The translations under genes and the position numbers were made by a program. This document shows, in pieces, positions 1-8,352 of a DNA stretch of 64,000 nucleotides. Numbering within the stretch: the stretch's first letter is position 1; every line of letters starts with the position of its first letter. Source of the stretch: Imperialibacter sp964351395 (lineage in GTDB: Bacteria; Bacteroidota; Bacteroidia; Cytophagales; Cyclobacteriaceae); assembly GCA_964351395.1 (NCBI GenBank), contig CAYGOF010000006.1, positions 124,001-188,000 of the forward strand. Direction: 5' to 3'. Below the pieces are notes generated by a model. It saw only the letters and a list, made by a program, of their open reading frames with translations, searched no databases and was not told the DNA's origin.

Positions 1-95
1 TTATTGACAAATTCCTTTTTCTCGAATAAAGAATAGTCTTGAGCGTTTGATGCAAAAGTTGACAGGAGAACGATAAAAAACAGGAAATTCTTCAT
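1..95 (-). CDS. N-terminus of a secreted protein (runs off the left edge)
   Basis: Only the first 31 codons are present, read leftward from the ATG at 95-93. They encode a clear signal peptide: basic MKN start, a hydrophobic core of Phe, Leu, Ile and Val, and cleavage likely after the Ala of SNA-Q. The mature part begins DYSLFEKKEF. That beginning resembles secreted alpha/beta-hydrolases (prolyl-oligopeptidase-like) of Bacteroidota, but the fragment is too short to assign. It is divergent from the Nudix-type regulator at 213, and the gap holds a TAAATTTG box and an inverted repeat. Confidence 0.6.
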   Translation of the reverse strand, partial: MKNFLFFIVLLSTFASNAQDYSLFEKKEFVN

Positions 96-101
96 ATGTA
101 T

Positions 102-139
102 CAAATTTAAACTGACCGGATGCGTCTTATTGACGCAAA
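102..139 (-). promoter_or_regulatory. Divergent intergenic: -7 box and 17-bp inverted repeat
   Basis: On the minus strand TAAATTTG (109-102) matches the Bacteroidota -7 consensus TAnnTTTG and sits just before the ATG of the truncated secreted protein. Further upstream, TGCGTC-TTATT-GACGCA (121-137) is a perfect inverted repeat with 6-bp arms and a 5-bp centre. Its place between a regulator and a divergent gene makes it a candidate operator for the Nudix-type regulator. That role is inference only. No convincing -33 element was found at the right spacing. Confidence 0.4.
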
Positions 140-212
140 GTATCATTTTCTTTTTATTCTTGAATGATGTAATATTCTTTTTCTTAATTTTCCTTTTGAT
201 AGAATAGATAGT

Positions 213-971
213 ATGAAGTCGGAATTCCTGGACGATTCAGCCGCAAAATACCACCCCGGCCTGTCAGTTGATTGTGTAATTTTTGGGTTTCATGAAAATG
301 AGCTGAAGGTGCTTCTTTTAAAAATGAAGCATACTGCTAAGTGGGCGCTCCCCGGAGGTTTCGTTGAAAAAGAGGAACATATAGACAAAGCGGCCAATAG
401 GGTGCTGGAAGACAGAACAGGCTTGTCCGACATTTTTTTGCGTCAGTTTTTCGCATTTGGGGATCCTGCAAGGCACGATCATGATATGGATCGTCAGTTT
501 TTCGAGCAAAGTGGTCGTGATCCGGTGAATGGCCACTGGCTTCTGCAGCGCTTTGTCACCGTTGGGTTTTACTCACTAATTGAATTTTCTAAAGCGATTC
601 CAAGGCCCGACGATATTTCTGAATCCTGTGAGTGGAAAAACATTGATGATTTGCCTGAAATGATCCTGGACCATAGAAATATTCTGGACAAAGCACTTGA
701 GACATTACGGTTCCAGATAAATTTCCAACCCATTGGCCATAAATTACTTCCGGTAAAATTCACCATGCCCGAGCTTCAGAAGCTATATGAGACTATCTTG
801 GGAAAAGCGCTGGATCGTCGAAATTTCCAGCGCAAGATGTTGGCTTACGGCATTTTAAAGGACCTGGGCGAGCGCCGTAAAGGAGGAGCTCACAAAGCGC
901 CCTTCCTCTATAGCTTCGATGTAAAAAAGTATAATGCTGCCTTGAAAATCGGGCTCAAAGGTGGGTGGTAG
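213..971 (+). CDS. Nudix-domain transcriptional regulator (NrtR/AraR type), degenerate catalytic box
   Basis: The 252-aa protein has an N-terminal Nudix-like domain (about 15-150) and a C-terminal winged-helix region (about 165-240, FTMPELQKLYETILG...LDRRNFQRKM), the layout of NrtR/AraR sugar- or NAD-responsive repressors. The Nudix box lies at 49-71. Its glycine, first Glu and Arg are kept, but the REUxEE core reads R63-V-L-E-D-R68, so the metal-binding glutamates are changed. The domain therefore probably senses a nucleotide or sugar ligand rather than hydrolysing one. The ligand is not predictable. The target may be the divergent gene at 1-95, whose intergenic region holds an inverted repeat. 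Confidence 0.8.
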   Translation: MKSEFLDDSAAKYHPGLSVDCVIFGFHENELKVLLLKMKHTAKWALPGGFVEKEEHIDKAANRVLEDRTGLSDIFLRQFFAFGDPARHDHDMDRQFFEQSGRDPVNGHWLLQRFVTVGFYSLIEFSKAIPRPDDISESCEWKNIDDLPEMILDHRNILDKALETLRFQINFQPIGHKLLPVKFTMPELQKLYETILGKALDRRNFQRKMLAYGILKDLGERRKGGAHKAPFLYSFDVKKYNAALKIGLKGGW

Positions 972-973
972 CA

Positions 974-1004
974 GCCCCACTAAGTGATTTGCTCTTAGTG
1001 AGGC
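974..1004. terminator. Hairpin between convergent genes
   Basis: CACTAAG (978-984) pairs with CTTAGTG (994-1000), and after one mismatch GCC (974-976) pairs with GGC (1002-1004). The hairpin fills the gap between the convergent Nudix regulator and the DinB gene and probably ends transcription from both sides. There is no strong T-tract. Confidence 0.5.
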
Positions 1005-1010
1005 TTATTA

Positions 1011-1535
1011 TTAAAACAATTTTTCGTTCGGGGGTGTAGATCCGGCCAGTCTTATATAGGGAGTTGTTTGACCTCTATGATGTGTCTGATGTTCGAAAGC
1101 TTTGCCAAAAGCTACTTCTCGAGTCATATCCATGCCAAAAAGGTTAACAGTTTCTGCCATTTGAGCTGCAGTCATTTCCTTCAGTGCACTGATCACGAAA
1201 TCGTAGCTTTCTGATATCATTTTAACAGTAACTTCCTTAGACGTGCCAGCAGACTTTTCAGCGCCACCTCTCTCAATAGGGCTTGCTTTGCCAGTAATGC
1301 CAGCTGTAAATCCAAAGTTGGCGTCTGCAAGATGAAGTAGTTGCTGCTCAAAAGACCTTATTTCAGGCGTAGGCTTATAACCATATTTATCAGCTGGCAT
1401 TGCCTCAAGGTATTCCATGGTAAATGCCTTGGCTCTTTCCCATTCTTTTACAAGAAAGGCAGGGTCCACAGCAAAACAGTTGCTGGAGGCTACGAAAAAC
1501 AATACGGCAATAGTTAGTAAAACGTTCTTTTTCAT
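1011..1535 (-). CDS. Secreted DinB-family protein
   Basis: The 174-aa protein starts with a signal peptide (about 1-22, ending CFA) and continues with a DinB-type four-helix bundle. DinB enzymes carry a metal site made of three His. Here they fit the His in QQLLHLADANF near residue 68 and those in FEHQTHHRGQ near 148-152. Many DinB relatives are thiol-dependent S-transferases or have no known reaction, so the substrate is open. Export is unusual for DinB proteins but common for this family in Bacteroidota. It is monocistronic and convergent with the Nudix regulator. Confidence 0.8.
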   Translation of the reverse strand: MKKNVLLTIAVLFFVASSNCFAVDPAFLVKEWERAKAFTMEYLEAMPADKYGYKPTPEIRSFEQQLLHLADANFGFTAGITGKASPIERGGAEKSAGTSKEVTVKMISESYDFVISALKEMTAAQMAETVNLFGMDMTREVAFGKAFEHQTHHRGQTTPYIRLAGSTPPNEKLF

Positions 1536-1621
1536 GTTAGAAGAGTTTAATTAGACAATGAAAATAACTTTTTTTATCATAAGTACATGATTGAGAGTAT
1601 TTTGACTTCATCTCTTGTTTG

Positions 1622-2146
1622 TTAACCAAGAGGTAGTTTCATTAAAATGTCGGTTTGCGCATCATTGCCCAGCAGAAAAGTATGATGCCCAAATTGTTCA
1701 AACCCATGTCGTTGATAAAACCGGATAGCCCCAGCATTTTTTTCCCAAACGCCTAGCCACAGATAAGGGAAATGGCCGGACTTGGCGATGGTGATGGCCT
1801 GCTCCAGTAAATACTCTCCTATTTTTTTCCCCTGGTGCTTCGCCACCACGTAAATCCGTTGTAGCTCCATTCCGGGTTCCGATTGGATGTCGGTTTGGGC
1901 CTGGCCATGGTTGAGCTTGATGTAGCCAACCACTTCCTTGTTCATGATGGCGAAATAAAACGCCGAGCCATCTGTCGCAAGTTCCTGTTGAGTTCTTTCG
2001 AAAGAAAATGCTTCGTTCATGTAGGCCTCGAAATCCTCCGGATTGTTCAGGTGTGCAAATCCATTCCTGAAGGTTGACGCTGCGATTTGAAGCAAGGTGC
2101 TGGCATCTTTGAGCAGTACCCTTTTAAATAGAATATCGCTATCCAT
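1622..2146 (-). CDS. GNAT N-acetyltransferase, PaiA-like
   Basis: The 174-aa GNAT fold is complete. Motif A reads LQRIYVVAKHQGKKIGEYLLEQA, with the Q-x-x-x-x-G acetyl-CoA pyrophosphate loop. Motif B is WLGVWEKNAGAIRFYQRHGF. The ERIYV...GVWEKN signature is typical of PaiA-like acetyltransferases, which act on polyamines in Bacillus; the substrate here is unproven. The start overlaps the stop of the upstream small gene by 8 bp, so the two are probably translated together. Confidence 0.8.
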   Translation of the reverse strand: MDSDILFKRVLLKDASTLLQIAASTFRNGFAHLNNPEDFEAYMNEAFSFERTQQELATDGSAFYFAIMNKEVVGYIKLNHGQAQTDIQSEPGMELQRIYVVAKHQGKKIGEYLLEQAITIAKSGHFPYLWLGVWEKNAGAIRFYQRHGFEQFGHHTFLLGNDAQTDILMKLPLG

Positions 2147-2438
2147 TACTAAGACTTAGCAAGGTGTCCACCATGTTTTCCCACTCTTCGTCGAGGCTTA
2201 TGTTAGGTCTGACTTTGCCAGCTCTTCTGTACCAATAGTCAGCATTCCAAATGTCGCCTTCTTTGCGGTGCAAATAGGCATGTACCCATGCAGCGTCGGT
2301 CGTTTCCAGGTCTTGCACCGTCTCGTGCGATTTTTCCCAATTGTCTTTACCGTCCCACCAAAGGCCTTTTAATTCTGCACTTAGCATCGATGGCGGCATT
2401 TCGCCTTGAACGGATCTTTTAAAATCTTCAACAGTCAT
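2139..2438 (-). CDS. Small conserved protein of unknown function
   Basis: A 99-aa protein rich in Trp and charged residues (LWWDGKDNWEKSH; WVHAYLHRKEGDIWNADYWYRRAGK). The HAYLHRKEGD-x-x-NA-x-YWYRRAGK stretch looks like one I recall from small uncharacterised bacterial proteins, but I know of no function. There is no signal peptide or membrane segment, so it should be cytosolic. I chose the ATG at 2438 over an in-frame GTG at 2441. Its end overlaps the acetyltransferase start by 8 bp, which suggests a two-gene operon. Confidence 0.7.
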   Translation of the reverse strand: MTVEDFKRSVQGEMPPSMLSAELKGLWWDGKDNWEKSHETVQDLETTDAAWVHAYLHRKEGDIWNADYWYRRAGKVRPNISLDEEWENMVDTLLSLSNG

Positions 2439-2594
2439 CACGCTAATTTATTAAAACTGAAATTAAAGATCGATTTTCTGTTTTTGAAAGGTTGCTGGCA
2501 CAATGGTCCGCTATTTAGCGCTGATAGACGCCAGAAATTGAAAATTGGATGAGACAATTGACCAGTTGGGCTTTAATTGATAATGACCGCTTTT

Positions 2595-2637
2595 AACATT
2601 AATTAACACTTCCACGTAAACGATGTTTGTTAATGTT
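2595..2637. repeat. Imperfect inverted repeat in divergent region
   Basis: Arms at 2595-2608 and 2624-2637 (AACATTAATTAACA against TGTTTGTTAATGTT) match at 12 of 14 positions around a 15-nt loop. It lies about 90 bp upstream of the MoxR start and 160 bp from the divergent small gene. It could be a protein-binding site or a leader hairpin. AT-richness lowers its weight. Confidence 0.35.
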
Positions 2638-2723
2638 CATAGGGTTAAGGTAACTTAGCCGTTCTAATTGCGTGTCAATAGTTTATCAATACTTAATTTA
2701 CATCCAGGAAAGATTAGTGCAAA

Positions 2724-3710
2724 ATGGAAACATCGACGACAGACCTTAAAAGAGAGCATCAGGATAAAATAAAGAAAGTAATTGGCGAAGTAGGAAAAGT
2801 GGTCGTTGGTCAAGAGTATATGATCAACCGGCTTTTGATAGGTCTTCTCACGAACGGTCATATTCTGTTGGAAGGTGTGCCTGGTCTTGCCAAGACGCTT
2901 ACAGTAAATACATTGGCCAATGTATTGCATCTCGATTTCAAGAGGATTCAGTTTACTCCTGATTTACTACCAGCCGACCTGGTGGGTACGATGATTTACA
3001 ACCAGCAAAAGGCAGATTTTGAGGTAAAGAAAGGTCCCATTTTCGCCAACATAATTCTGGCAGATGAGGTGAACCGTTCCCCGGCCAAAGTGCAGTCGGC
3101 TTTGCTGGAAGCCATGCAGGAAAAGCAGGTGACGATAGGCGAAACCACTTTCAAACTTGACAGGCCTTTTCTGGTGTTGGCCACACAAAACCCTGTTGAG
3201 CAGGAAGGAACATACCCCCTGCCCGAAGCCCAGGTTGACCGTTTCATGTTGAAAGTGAATATCGAATACCCAACCAAGGCGGAGGAACTCGAGATCATGC
3301 GTCGTATGTCGAATATGAGCTTCAATGCTAAGGTAGATACAGTATTGACAAAGGAAGATATTTTTGCCATCCGGGATGAAATTAATTCGGTGACGATCTC
3401 AGAGTCATTAGAGAAATACATTGTTGAATTAGTATTTGCAACAAGAATGGCTGCCGAGAATGGCCTTAAAGACTTTGCGGGCTACATTCAGTTTGGCGCC
3501 TCTCCTCGTGCCTCTATCAATCTTAACCTGGCAGCTAAGGCTGTAGCCTTTTTCGACCAAAGAGACTATGTATTGCCAGAAGACATCAAGGAAATCGCCA
3601 GCGACGTACTCAACCATAGGATAATACTTAACTACGAAGCAGAAGCAGATGGCGTCACTACGCAACAGATTGTAAAAGAGCTTCTCACTAAAGTATCGAT
3701 CGGACGTTGA
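2724..3710 (+). CDS. MoxR-family AAA+ ATPase
   Basis: A 328-aa single-domain AAA+ ATPase of the MoxR/RavA clade. It shows Walker A GVPGLAKT (about 55-62), Walker B IILADEVNRSP, sensor-1 region LATQNPVEQEGTYPLPEAQVDRF, and a C-terminal lid. MoxR proteins act as chaperones that mature or assemble other complexes, usually with a von Willebrand-A partner encoded next door. Here no DUF58, vWA or BatA gene follows, so the partner must be elsewhere. It is monocistronic, with about 200 bp before the next gene. Confidence 0.9.
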   Translation: METSTTDLKREHQDKIKKVIGEVGKVVVGQEYMINRLLIGLLTNGHILLEGVPGLAKTLTVNTLANVLHLDFKRIQFTPDLLPADLVGTMIYNQQKADFEVKKGPIFANIILADEVNRSPAKVQSALLEAMQEKQVTIGETTFKLDRPFLVLATQNPVEQEGTYPLPEAQVDRFMLKVNIEYPTKAEELEIMRRMSNMSFNAKVDTVLTKEDIFAIRDEINSVTISESLEKYIVELVFATRMAAENGLKDFAGYIQFGASPRASINLNLAAKAVAFFDQRDYVLPEDIKEIASDVLNHRIILNYEAEADGVTTQQIVKELLTKVSIGR

Positions 3711-3910
3711 TAGGCAGCAGCCAGTAGCGGCCTACATTTCCATTAAATAATCTTACCCCTGAGTTAACGAGGACTTAACATTCGTTACACAGGGGTAATT
3801 TTTTTAAAATTAGTTTAAAGATATGGTAACACGACTTTTCCCACACTTTAACATTTAGTAGTCAACTTTGCGGCTCAAAGACTTTTGAAATCAAAAAACA
3901 AAGTTGAATC

Positions 3911-5188
3911 ATGAACAAAATCTTATCATTACTTTTTATGGCGGGCATTTTAGTGTTCGCATCATCATGTGGCGGCGACGATGATCCGGAGCCAGAGCCA
4001 GAAAAAACAGTTGAAGAACTTCAAGCTGAAGCAATTGCTACCGCTCAGGCAGCAGTAGATGCGAAAGCTTCACCAGACGCATCTGCTACAGGAGTAACCG
4101 ACGCCTCTGTATTTGACAATTGGACCCTGTCTTATGTAAAAGGACTACTTGGTGGTACTGACCAAACTCCTGATGCACCTTCTGCAGCCGCTCCGGTAGT
4201 GAACGTTACTGCTAACATCTCAGAAGACACAGAGTGGACCAAAGACAACGTATATCAATTGGATGCCCGTGTTACTGTACTTGATGGAGCTACCTTGACA
4301 ATTCAGGCAGGAACAATCATCAAAGGTAACGCCGCACTAAGTGGCGCCAATGCTGCCGTGCTAATGATTGCCAGAGGTGGAATGATCATGGCAGAAGGAA
4401 CCGCCGAAGAGCCAATCATTATGACTTCAAGCGATGACGATATTCAGCCAGGCGATTTGTCAGGCACTACGTTGACAGACGAAGACACCAAGTGGGGTGG
4501 CCTTGTGATTCTTGGAAAAGCGCCAGTGAGTGCTAAAACAGAAGATCCACAAATAGAAGGAGTTGATGCTGCTGATACTAACGGTAGATATGGTGGAACT
4601 GCTGCTGACGACAATTCAGGCGTCATTAAGTATGTGTCTATCCGCCATGGTGGTGCTGAGATTGCAGAAGGTAGCGAGATTAATGGCCTGACGCTAGGTG
4701 GTGTAGGTACAGGTACCACTATCGAAAACATTGAAGTATACAACAATTCAGATGACGGTATTGAGTTCTTTGGTGGAACTGTTAACGTTAAAAACGTACT
4801 GATCTATTCAGTAGGTGACGATGCAATTGATATTGACCAGTCATACGCCGGTACAGTTGACAATTTCATTGTTTATGTTGACGGTGGTTCTGATGAAGCA
4901 CTTGAAATCGATGGAAGAGAAGGTAGCCTTGACGCTTCTTTCGAAGTAAAGAATGGCACCATCGAAGCCATTGGTGATAAGACGACTACTGGAGACTTCA
5001 AAGCGAAAGCTAAAGGAACCGTTTCTAACGTTGTCTTCATGAATGGCAAAGTAAAACTGGCCGCAGTATTTGATACTGAGACTTACGAGCAAACAGAAGA
5101 CGCATCTAAGAATACTGCCGACGGCAGCCTGGTCTTCTCAAAAGTAAATACAACAGCGTTTGAGATTTACACTAGTAGCTTCGAATGA
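3911..5188 (+). CDS. Asp-rich beta-helix lipoprotein, probably surface exposed
   Basis: The 425-aa precursor has a lipoprotein signal peptide ending FASSC20. The next residues, GGDDDPEPEPE, fit the acidic surface-export signal that follows the lipidated Cys in Bacteroidota. After an Ala-rich helical segment (about 33-75) the rest is a run of short beta-strand turns (for example VTVLDGATLTIQAGTIIKG and GTTIENIEVYNNSDDGIEF) typical of a right-handed parallel beta-helix, with many exposed Asp. No catalytic motif is evident, so a binding or capture role is more likely than lyase activity. It precedes the TonB receptor by about 240 bp but has its own strong terminator. Confidence 0.75.
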   Translation: MNKILSLLFMAGILVFASSCGGDDDPEPEPEKTVEELQAEAIATAQAAVDAKASPDASATGVTDASVFDNWTLSYVKGLLGGTDQTPDAPSAAAPVVNVTANISEDTEWTKDNVYQLDARVTVLDGATLTIQAGTIIKGNAALSGANAAVLMIARGGMIMAEGTAEEPIIMTSSDDDIQPGDLSGTTLTDEDTKWGGLVILGKAPVSAKTEDPQIEGVDAADTNGRYGGTAADDNSGVIKYVSIRHGGAEIAEGSEINGLTLGGVGTGTTIENIEVYNNSDDGIEFFGGTVNVKNVLIYSVGDDAIDIDQSYAGTVDNFIVYVDGGSDEALEIDGREGSLDASFEVKNGTIEAIGDKTTTGDFKAKAKGTVSNVVFMNGKVKLAAVFDTETYEQTEDASKNTADGSLVFSKVNTTAFEIYTSSFE

Positions 5189-5244
5189 CAGACGTTCAAC
5201 GCAAGTTGAATACTAATTCATAAATTAGACTCGAACAGGGAAAT

Positions 5245-5276
5245 GGTAGTTGTGGTGTTCCACAGCTACCTTTTTT
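5245..5276 (+). terminator. Intrinsic terminator after beta-helix lipoprotein gene
   Basis: GGTAGTTGTGG (5245-5255) pairs with CCACAGCTACC (5260-5270) through 11 bp with one G-T wobble, a TGTT loop and a T6 tract (5271-5276). It is a textbook terminator separating the lipoprotein gene from the receptor gene. Confidence 0.85.
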
Positions 5277-5390
5277 ATTTATGAAGTCACCCACATCTAT
5301 GTTATCCGAATGTTATGGCGATTACTTTTTGTTAGCATAAAGGTAATCAATTGATAAAACATCCTCAATCGTTCAGGATTCCACAATCCA

Positions 5391-5398
5391 TACTTTTG
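5391..5398 (+). promoter_or_regulatory. -7 promoter box of the TonB receptor gene
   Basis: TACTTTTG matches the TAnnTTTG consensus exactly and lies 15-30 bp before the two candidate starts. A weak TTC at 5372-5374 is near the expected -33 position. With the terminator at 5276 it implies independent transcription of the receptor. Confidence 0.5.
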
Positions 5399-5427
5399 CA
5401 CTGTCATTAATTATGAGTCTATTTATT

Positions 5428-8238
5428 ATGAAGAAGTTCTTTTTTATTGTGTTGGCGACCTTTATCTCGTCGTCGGCATTTTCTCAAAATGGGTTTCTAA
5501 GGGGCAAGGTCTACGACGAAGTTTCTGGGGAATCTCTCTTCGGTGCAGCTGTGATCAAGCAAGGCACTACCAATGGAGCAGTTGCAGATTTTGATGGCAA
5601 TTTCTCATTGAGCCTTGAGCCAGGCACCCACACTATTGAAGTTCAATTCGTTTCCTACCAGACCAAGATAATCGAAGGAGTTGCGATTGTAAGCGGTCAG
5701 ACAACCACGCTTGATATCCCTATTAGCGAAGATGTGCAACAATTGGAGTCTGTGGTGGTAACTGCTGAAGTTATCAGAAACAACGATGTCGGTTTGCTAT
5801 CTGTTCAGAAGAAATCTATCAATACAATGGATGGTATTTCCTCTGCTTCTTTTAAAAGAGTGGGCGATAGCAACCTTTCTTCAGCGATGAACAGGGTAAC
5901 AGGTGTTACCGTACAGGGCGACAAATATGTATATGTTCGTGGTTTGGGTGACAGGTACACAAAAACTTCTCTAAACGGGATGATTTTACCTGGTTTAGAT
6001 CCTGACCGTAACGACGTTCAAATTGACTTGTTCCCTACTGGCGTTTTGGAAAATGTGATTGTATACAAGACGTTTACCCCCAACCTTGTTGGTGACTTCG
6101 CTGGTGGACTGGTCAATATCCAAACAAAGCCTTTTCCTGAAGAGAAAAGCAGCTCAATTTCTATGAGCTTTGGATACAACCCGGCCATGCATTTTAATGG
6201 TAACAATGTATCTTATAAAGGTTCTTCTACAGATGTATTTGGTTGGGACAATGGTGCAAGAGCTTTGCCGATCTCCAATGATACGTCCATCCCTACATTG
6301 CCCAATTCCTTTGTAGAGCAGACTACTAAGAAGTTCTCTCCGCTATTGGGCACAAGTCGTAACGCTAATTTCATGAACACCAACTTTTCCCTGTCTCATG
6401 GGAATCAGGTGCAGAAAAACAAAGTTACATGGGGTTACAATGCGATATTTAACTACATGAATACCAACACCTTCTACGAGGGCTTCACTAGAAAGCGCTA
6501 TGAGAAGGACCGTACTTCAGAAGATGTTAGTCTTGTAAGAGACTTTACCGCTACAGGCGATTTAAGCACAAATAATGTTCTTTGGAGTGCATTGGGAACT
6601 TTGGCAGCAAAAATTGATAACCATACGATTGGAACAAATATTTTGCACACACAAAATGGTGTAAGCACTGCTTTGGATCGTGAAATAAACTTTACTGCGC
6701 TTAACAACCCAACGCTTATTCACAACGATATTCTTGCTTACACTCAACGCCAAATGACGAATAGCATACTTTATGGTAAGCATCAGTTCGGCAGGTTGAG
6801 GTTGGATTGGTCGAATTCACTATTATTCTCAGGGATAAGTGACCCAGACTACCGCGATACAAGAATCAACGAAGACGATGGAGAGCTAGCCTTTAAAAAT
6901 GGCGGGGCTATCAACAGGTTTTGGAGAGACTTGAGCGAGACAAATGAAAGCTTCAAGACTGATGTGACTTACGAACTAAATGACAACAATAAGCTGAAGG
7001 CAGGTGGAATGGTGTCGTTGAAGTGGAGAGAGTTCAGTGTAAGATCTTTTAATTACGCTCCCATCTCTACTTTTCAAATTGAAAAGAATGATGCCAATTG
7101 GTTGTTGACCGATGCCAATTTGTACTCTGCAGAAAATCCTGGTGGCTTGTTTGTACAGGACAATAGCAATGAATACAACAACTACGATGGCATGCAGTCT
7201 ACCTACGCAGCCTATGTGATGAACGAAATGAACATCACCAGTAAGTTGAAGTCTATTTATGGATTGCGGGTTGAAAACATAAAGATGTTCTATACTGGCG
7301 TCAGGTTGAACGAGGATAACTCAACGCAGCAAGAAAATAATACCAAGACACTCGACCAAACCAACCTACTTCCTTCTTTGAACTTTGTGTATGCACTTCA
7401 GGAAAATATGAACCTGAGAGCGTCTTTCAACAAAACATTGGCGAGACCATCATTCAAGGAAAAATCATCGGCATTTATTGAAGACCCTATCACAAGAATA
7501 AGATTTTCAGGTAACCTGGACATCAGACAGGCTCAAATTCTTAACTACGATATGAGGTGGGAGTATTTCTTCACTCCAGGTGAAATGGTTTCAGCGTCAG
7601 TCTTTTATAAGGACTTTACAGACCATATTGCTTTGGTATTCTTCCCTAACGATCCAGGACAGCTAAAGCCAAGAAATGTTGGACAGGCAGAAGTCTATGG
7701 TGTTGAATTTGAAGTAAGAAAAAGCCTGGAATTCATTGCTCCAGCGATGCAAGACTTTTCAATAGGCTCCAACTTGTCGCTAGTTAAGTCTAGGGTAAAT
7801 AGAAAGACAGTAGTTGTTAGTGAAGACGGAGAAAGCGAGTACGATAGTGAAGTAAGATACAAAGGTGGAGATGCTTCTTCGGTTGATCAGTACAGAGAAA
7901 TGACAGGGCAGTCGCCTTACGTAGTTAACGCTTACTTGCTTTATCAAAATGATAGGAACGGATTTTCTACCAACCTTTCATATAACGTTCAAGGAGAAAC
8001 CATCACATTTATTGGAATTTCAAACATTCCTAACGTTTACCAGAAGCCATTCAACAGCCTGAACTTGAACGTTTCTCAGCAATTCGGTACAGACCGCAGG
8101 TCAGCGCTAAGCTTTACGGCAAAGAACATCTTGAATGGTAAGGACTGGCAGGTATATAAGTTTGGAAACCAGGAAGAGATATTTTCAATCTATCAGCCGC
8201 AAAGACTCTTCTCACTTAAGTACACTTATACATTCTAA
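5428..8238 (+). CDS. TonB-dependent outer-membrane receptor
   Basis: The precursor is 936 aa from the ATG at 5428, which places MKKFFFIVLATFISSSAFSQ as signal peptide; an ATG at 5413 would add MSLFI. An N-terminal carboxypeptidase-regulatory-like domain (about 25-105, LRGKVYDEVSGESLFGAAV...) is followed by the plug (about 130-250, containing YVYVRGLGDRYTKTSLNGM) and a large 22-strand-type barrel ending in the expected aromatic (KYTYTF). The protein energises uptake of a bulky ligand across the outer membrane. No SusD gene is adjacent; the only candidate surface partner is the beta-helix lipoprotein upstream. The ligand is unknown. Confidence 0.9.
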   Translation: MKKFFFIVLATFISSSAFSQNGFLRGKVYDEVSGESLFGAAVIKQGTTNGAVADFDGNFSLSLEPGTHTIEVQFVSYQTKIIEGVAIVSGQTTTLDIPISEDVQQLESVVVTAEVIRNNDVGLLSVQKKSINTMDGISSASFKRVGDSNLSSAMNRVTGVTVQGDKYVYVRGLGDRYTKTSLNGMILPGLDPDRNDVQIDLFPTGVLENVIVYKTFTPNLVGDFAGGLVNIQTKPFPEEKSSSISMSFGYNPAMHFNGNNVSYKGSSTDVFGWDNGARALPISNDTSIPTLPNSFVEQTTKKFSPLLGTSRNANFMNTNFSLSHGNQVQKNKVTWGYNAIFNYMNTNTFYEGFTRKRYEKDRTSEDVSLVRDFTATGDLSTNNVLWSALGTLAAKIDNHTIGTNILHTQNGVSTALDREINFTALNNPTLIHNDILAYTQRQMTNSILYGKHQFGRLRLDWSNSLLFSGISDPDYRDTRINEDDGELAFKNGGAINRFWRDLSETNESFKTDVTYELNDNNKLKAGGMVSLKWREFSVRSFNYAPISTFQIEKNDANWLLTDANLYSAENPGGLFVQDNSNEYNNYDGMQSTYAAYVMNEMNITSKLKSIYGLRVENIKMFYTGVRLNEDNSTQQENNTKTLDQTNLLPSLNFVYALQENMNLRASFNKTLARPSFKEKSSAFIEDPITRIRFSGNLDIRQAQILNYDMRWEYFFTPGEMVSASVFYKDFTDHIALVFFPNDPGQLKPRNVGQAEVYGVEFEVRKSLEFIAPAMQDFSIGSNLSLVKSRVNRKTVVVSEDGESEYDSEVRYKGGDASSVDQYREMTGQSPYVVNAYLLYQNDRNGFSTNLSYNVQGETITFIGISNIPNVYQKPFNSLNLNVSQQFGTDRRSALSFTAKNILNGKDWQVYKFGNQEEIFSIYQPQRLFSLKYTYTF

Positions 8239-8302
8239 TATCCGAAGAAAGACCAATTTTCAAGGATTGGACTTGGGAAATAGATTTGCTACAATACAGA
8301 AA

Positions 8303-8326
8303 AGAGAGCCTTGGCTCTCTTTTTTT
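8303..8326 (+). terminator. Intrinsic terminator after TonB receptor gene
   Basis: AGAGAGC (8303-8309) pairs with GCTCTCT (8314-8320) around a CTTG loop and is followed by six more T. It lies between the receptor stop and the convergent lipoprotein gene. Confidence 0.8.
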
Positions 8327-8352
8327 GTTTTTGGCCCTCTGGGAAAATTAAT

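Noticed and set aside
3911..5188. Pectate lyase or other polysaccharide lyase
   Set aside because: Only the beta-helix pattern is seen; no catalytic Lys/Arg/Asp set could be recognised.
3911..8238. Polysaccharide utilisation locus
   Set aside because: There is a TonB receptor but no SusD, glycoside hydrolase or hybrid two-component gene nearby.
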